A DNA stretch of 64,000 nt from Sclerurus mexicanus. Taxonomy: Eukaryota > Chordata > Aves > Passeriformes > Furnariidae. The notes under the pieces were generated by a model. It saw only the letters and a program-made list of their open reading frames with translations. It searched no databases and was not told the origin of the DNA. This document shows positions 60,188 through 64,000 of the stretch, piece by piece (within the stretch, counting starts at the first letter, position 1; each line of letters opens with the position of its first letter). The position numbers were made by a program, and so were the translations under genes. The stretch spans positions 275,305 to 339,304 of the forward strand of contig VWZF01003200.1 of NCBI GenBank assembly GCA_013396755.1, written 5' to 3'.

Positions 60188-61364
60188 ATGTACCAGGCCA
60201 CTTGATCTTAAAGCTAAGGAACAAGACCTGACACTGTTCAATTTGCAATTTTAGAAGAATTTGGTTAGTCTGCATTAATATGGTGAACCTTTTGCTTCAA
60301 ATAATTTATTTTGCCTATAAACAGGAACAAATTTCATATGAACCTGGAAAAAGAGTACTCGATTGAAATATGAGGGATATGATGCCTGTCTAGAACTGAA
60401 TTAATCTGAGTGGAAACACAGTTCATTGAGACATTTAGGGAATTTCTGGCTGGTGTTAAAGCTGTATTGAAACATAAAAAGACATTTATGCAATATATCA
60501 AATATTTTTCTTAGCATAAAAAAATTCATAAATTATTAAAAATGTTATTAGAAAACTCTAAATAAAATTTCCTTTTCCATAACAGATTCAGAAAGTTATG
60601 CAGATACCTATTACTAAATATTTTTAAAGTCTTGGTAGCATGCCTCAAACAAGCAAAGGCATATATAATTACTGCTTCAGAAAACTTTTCGTTAACCACA
60701 AGTTCTGATTGGGTGTACATGTAAGTGTATCCCTGCACAGGGCTTGAATAGTCCTTACAGTGAGCTACTAAATGGCAGACAAAGCAAATATGAAAGCAGA
60801 ACTTGAATTAATATGGGAGAGTAAGGAGGAAATAATCAAGGACTAACATGATTATCTTAAAAGGAAATTTGGTCAAGAGTTTCAATTTCAATCAACCCCA
60901 AGTCTGATCTAATCTTGAATTTTCACAATTCTATAATATTCCCACAGAAATCAATTTATATGATTATTCACTGAATGAATGAAATGTTTTCCCAGTGCTT
61001 TCAGAGTCAGATCTTTTGTAAAAGGATAAACTATTAGAATTATTCTTGAAAATTACTTTTCCTGGGCAGTATCACAACATATTTCAGGTTTTTACATTAT
61101 CCAAATAAAATAAATCACTTAGAGCCAGATTATATCTAAAATGTAGTTTGGTTTTAAAATTTTTTTCTCTGAAAGAAATTAGCTAAGATACAGATACAAG
61201 AGCAACTGACTCATATGACAAGTAACAGTGCCAAGTAGTACAGGACCTGCTAAATTTTCTTGTGTGTTCTTCAGCTCCCTCTTTTGCATTGTCATAAGGG
61301 AAATAGGATAAGGTTCAAATGATAATGAATAAAGAAATGAATAAAAAATACTGCAAGATAAGTC

Positions 61365-61752
61365 CCTGGGCAGGGTCCCTTTCCAGTAGACCAGGCTGAT
61401 TCCAGGGATGGGGCATCCATAGCTTCTCTACGCATCACCTTTCAGTGGCTCATCACATTTGCAGTAAAGAATTTCTACCTAATGTGTAATTTCAATCTAC
61501 CCTCTTTCAGTTAAAGGCCATTCTCTCTTATCCTATCGCTACATGGCCTTGTTAAAGTTCCCATTTCACCTGTCTTGTAGGCCCTTTAGGTACAGGAAGG
61601 CTGTTTTAAGGTCTCCCCAGAGCCTTCTCTTCTCCAGGATGAACTGCTTCAACTCTCCCAGCCTTTCTTCACAAGAGAGGTGCTCCAGCCCTCTGGTCAT
61701 CTTTGTGACCTCCTCTGAACTCACTACAACAGGTCCATGCCCTTCATGCATT
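61365..61752 (-). mobile_element. CR1 LINE 3' fragment
   Basis: Minus-strand CR1. Its translation includes GHGPVVVSSEEVTKMTRGLE, LEHLSCEERLGELKQF and LEKRRLWGDLKTAFLYL. The 3' UTR is partial toward 61365. The plus-strand 127-codon ORF over it (61543-61926) is antisense and not a gene. Confidence 0.88.
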
Positions 61753-62813
61753 AGAAAAATACTATTTAGAGATTCAAAGGAAATCTGTTGCAGTGTTGGT
61801 CTAGATTATGGAATCTTTTTGCTCAGTCTAGCTGAGGGAAATGAACTCAGACATAAAATAGAAGTAACTTCTATATTATATGCAAGAAATCATCACTGCT
61901 GTTTTCAGAGAAAGCTTTTAGAATAAATGGACTTCAGGAGGTAAATTTCAGACTCATGCAGTTTTTCAGCAATTGTATGGCTAACTCTGACCATAATTTT
62001 CAACATTTGAGGGTACATGATATGTATGTATGGAGTAAAATAATATTGCTAGACTGGCTGACACTTTGCTTTGTAGCAACATCAGTGGTAAAATAAATTT
62101 ATTGTATATATACACATATATAATTACATACATATACTAAAACATACTTCTACTAAAATAGTGTGCAATTTATGTAATTTGTATACATCTAAAACCAAAT
62201 AATACGTAGTATATGTAACCAGGCTGGATGAATTGTGCTATATTTTCATGACACCTCATATTACTTTGGCTGCATCTACACTAGCAATAGCAACAAATCT
62301 CTGAGAACTGTTATCACTGAAGTCCCAACACGCACACTACCTGGGTTCAGATGGTTCTACTTTAAAATAGTTTTTATCTAAACACACAAACTAAAAATCA
62401 GTGATTGAAACCCGTTAAATTGCATGTGTAGAGAGCGTTTTCTTGTTTGGTTTCATCTAAGGGAAATCCTGTTTACATATCCAAACCTCCAGAATACAAA
62501 TCATAACTAGTAGGTGGGTAAAGCTGAGAGATTTGCTTCAAAAGTGTTCTTGTAATACAAACTAAAATGGTAATGTAAATACACATTAAAAGAATCTTCA
62601 AAGAGCCTTTTATTTGTGTTCTTTTTTACTCTTCTTGATTTGCAAGATGGAAAGATGTAGAAATAACTATCTTTAAAGAATCCATCTAGCAAGACTGTAG
62701 CACAGAAGGAACAAGAAAAAAAGAAAGTGGATGGGGAAAACATTGGTCCACAGAGCAATGCAGTACAAGAAAGTAGCTAAGATACCATTCACTGCTTATG
62801 AATGAAATTCAGA

Positions 62814-62862
62814 ACTACGAGAAAACTATGAGAAAAACTATGAGAAAACTATGAGAAAAACT
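62814..62862. repeat. 11/12-bp alternating tandem repeat
   Basis: Four units: ACTACGAGAAA, ACTATGAGAAAA, ACTATGAGAAA, ACTATGAGAAAA. Lengths alternate 11 and 12 bp, so the true unit may be 23 bp duplicated once. Confidence 0.9.
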
Positions 62863-64000
62863 TTCCCCAGTGAGGGAAACAAACTAGATTTGCATTTTTT
62901 CTAAATTAGTGAGCTAAAGCAGAAAATTATTAAACAGTTTGCTCAGTGTTAGAAAAGCCATTTCAAAAGCCTGTTAAGCTAATCTGAGCAGCTGCATTTC
63001 CATAATTTCTCTGGTGATCACACCTTTTCAGGAAGAAACATGACCACTAGCCTGAGACCTTTGAAAATTTATGACTAATTAAAGCAATTTTCTATGTTAG
63101 AATGCGAGGCAGAGTTGTGTGACTTAGTGATTAGTGTTCGTGTGGAAAGTATTACTTACGAGAAATATTCCAGAATATTTTATTTTGATGGAAACCCCTG
63201 TTTTTTATAAATCAGCATACTAGGCACCTTGACATGTTTTTATCACAGTATAGACTTTGCAACATTAAAATAATCAGTTACCTGACTATATGTGAACCTC
63301 TCATGGAACCCTTAAATTATCCTATGTCTTTAGCCTCTCCGCTGGCCTCAAATAGTCTTTCAAAATCTGTGTGGTGCATGATCAGCTTTAGATACTTTTC
63401 ATCAGTGAAGGAGAACTTATGGAGACTGAAACTGTGAGAAATAAACTTCCAGCTGGTGGTATAGCTTTCCGTAACAAAAGAGTGCTGAGTGGATAGTCTG
63501 AGTGAAACTATAGGAATATGTAACAAGGAGAATCTAATCTAACCAGCTGCCACCACTGAACACTTCAATGTCTTTCTAGTTCATATGTATTAAGTCTGCA
63601 CAGAGTGTGTAAGTTCTGGGTAACTGGATTCTACAAAGTATATTTCTTAATAAATCAGTTATTGCATTATTCATTGTAGAATTAAAGAGAAAGACTCAGG
63701 CAGACAACAGAACAAAGTTCTTCACAGATTTTGACCGAGTACAAGGCATATAGTATATCAGAACTGAGTACACAAACAGAGTGTTTTCAGCATTGAGAAA
63801 AAGTAATCATTCAATGATGGATTAGAAATGTCAGTAGACAGGGATGCATACAGTGAAATTTGCATATGACAACAGCTTATAAAGGACTTAATAAAGCTAG
63901 ATGAATCAGCAACACAATAAGTTATAAGGCAATGTTTATTAATTATTGTTGATAAATAATTTTCATGGGTTTCTCTGATTAGTTGTTGTTTTTTTTTTTT

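Larger units (their letters stand above)
42469..64000 (-). other. EYS: EYS intron upstream of exon A (partial)
   Basis: This should be intron sequence on the 5' side of exon A. I looked for minus-strand cysteine-rich exons with the DxDEC or NxEC signature and saw none, so the previous EYS exon is probably beyond 64 kb. The region holds seven CR1 fragments, a solo LTR at 53121-53610, a tRNA-Ile/CR1 SINE at about 60.06 kb and a 48-base gap. The stretches 45.7-52.5 and 53.7-56.1 kb are AT-rich with no gene recognised; candidate conserved elements lie near 45.5 and 50.1-50.5 kb. Confidence 0.6.

Noticed and set aside
61543..61926. Plus-strand ORF of 127 codons
   Set aside because: Antisense to a minus-strand CR1 3' end and continuing into unique sequence; no protein features.
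42500..64000. Search for the EYS exon that precedes exon A
   Set aside because: No minus-strand cysteine-rich segment with a DxDEC or NxEC start and flanking AG/GT was seen, so it is taken to be outside the window.
1..64000. CRISPR arrays, operons or other prokaryotic systems
   Set aside because: Composition, introns and repeat content are those of a vertebrate nuclear genome; no regularly spaced repeats were found.

Overview
This window is vertebrate nuclear DNA, most probably from a passerine bird. Three things point there: many CR1 LINE fragments on both strands that end in the avian-type ATTCTRTG tail, several avian-type endogenous-retrovirus LTRs, and a short element at about 60.06-60.19 kb that joins a tRNA-Ile-like head to a CR1 tail, the design of the passerine SINE family TguSINE1. 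There are no bacterial genes, operons or CRISPR arrays. Nearly all open reading frames in the window are chance ORFs or relics of CR1.

The only host gene I can support is an internal piece of EYS (eyes shut homolog), transcribed on the minus strand. Five coding exons run from high to low coordinate: 42347-42466, 19211-19470, 10246-10342, 8317-8424 and 7543-7688. Every exon is open, has AG/GT splice sites and joins its neighbour in phase. Together they encode a run of EGF-like domains whose order and intervening residues follow the middle EGF region of vertebrate EYS. The introns between them are about 22.9 kb, 8.9 kb, 1.8 kb and 0.6 kb. The promoter, first exons, rest of the EGF region and C-terminal laminin-G domains lie outside the window.

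Layout: 1-7.5 kb is intron 3' of the last visible exon, with an LTR split by a CR1 (about 1.0-2.6 kb) and a second LTR (4.0-4.7 kb). 7.5-10.3 kb is the exon cluster, with a CR1 in one intron. 10.3-19.2 kb is AT-rich intron with a probable LTR piece. 19.2-42.3 kb is a large intron with four CR1 insertions, including one about 2.2 kb long. 42.5-64 kb is intron upstream of the first visible exon; it is rich in CR1, with a solo LTR at 53.1 kb, the tRNA/CR1 SINE at 60.1 kb, a fossil of the CR1 ORF1 esterase at 58.3-58.8 kb and a 48-base assembly gap at 52701-52748.

I found no undescribed multigene system. The most useful observations are the intact avian EYS exon series with its glycosylation-motif pattern, the nested LTR/CR1, the tRNA-Ile/CR1 SINE, a strong CTCF-like site at 41841-41855, and several intronic stretches that look like conserved non-coding elements. 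Repeat families were recognised from memory of avian repeat sequences, so family names are less certain than element classes.
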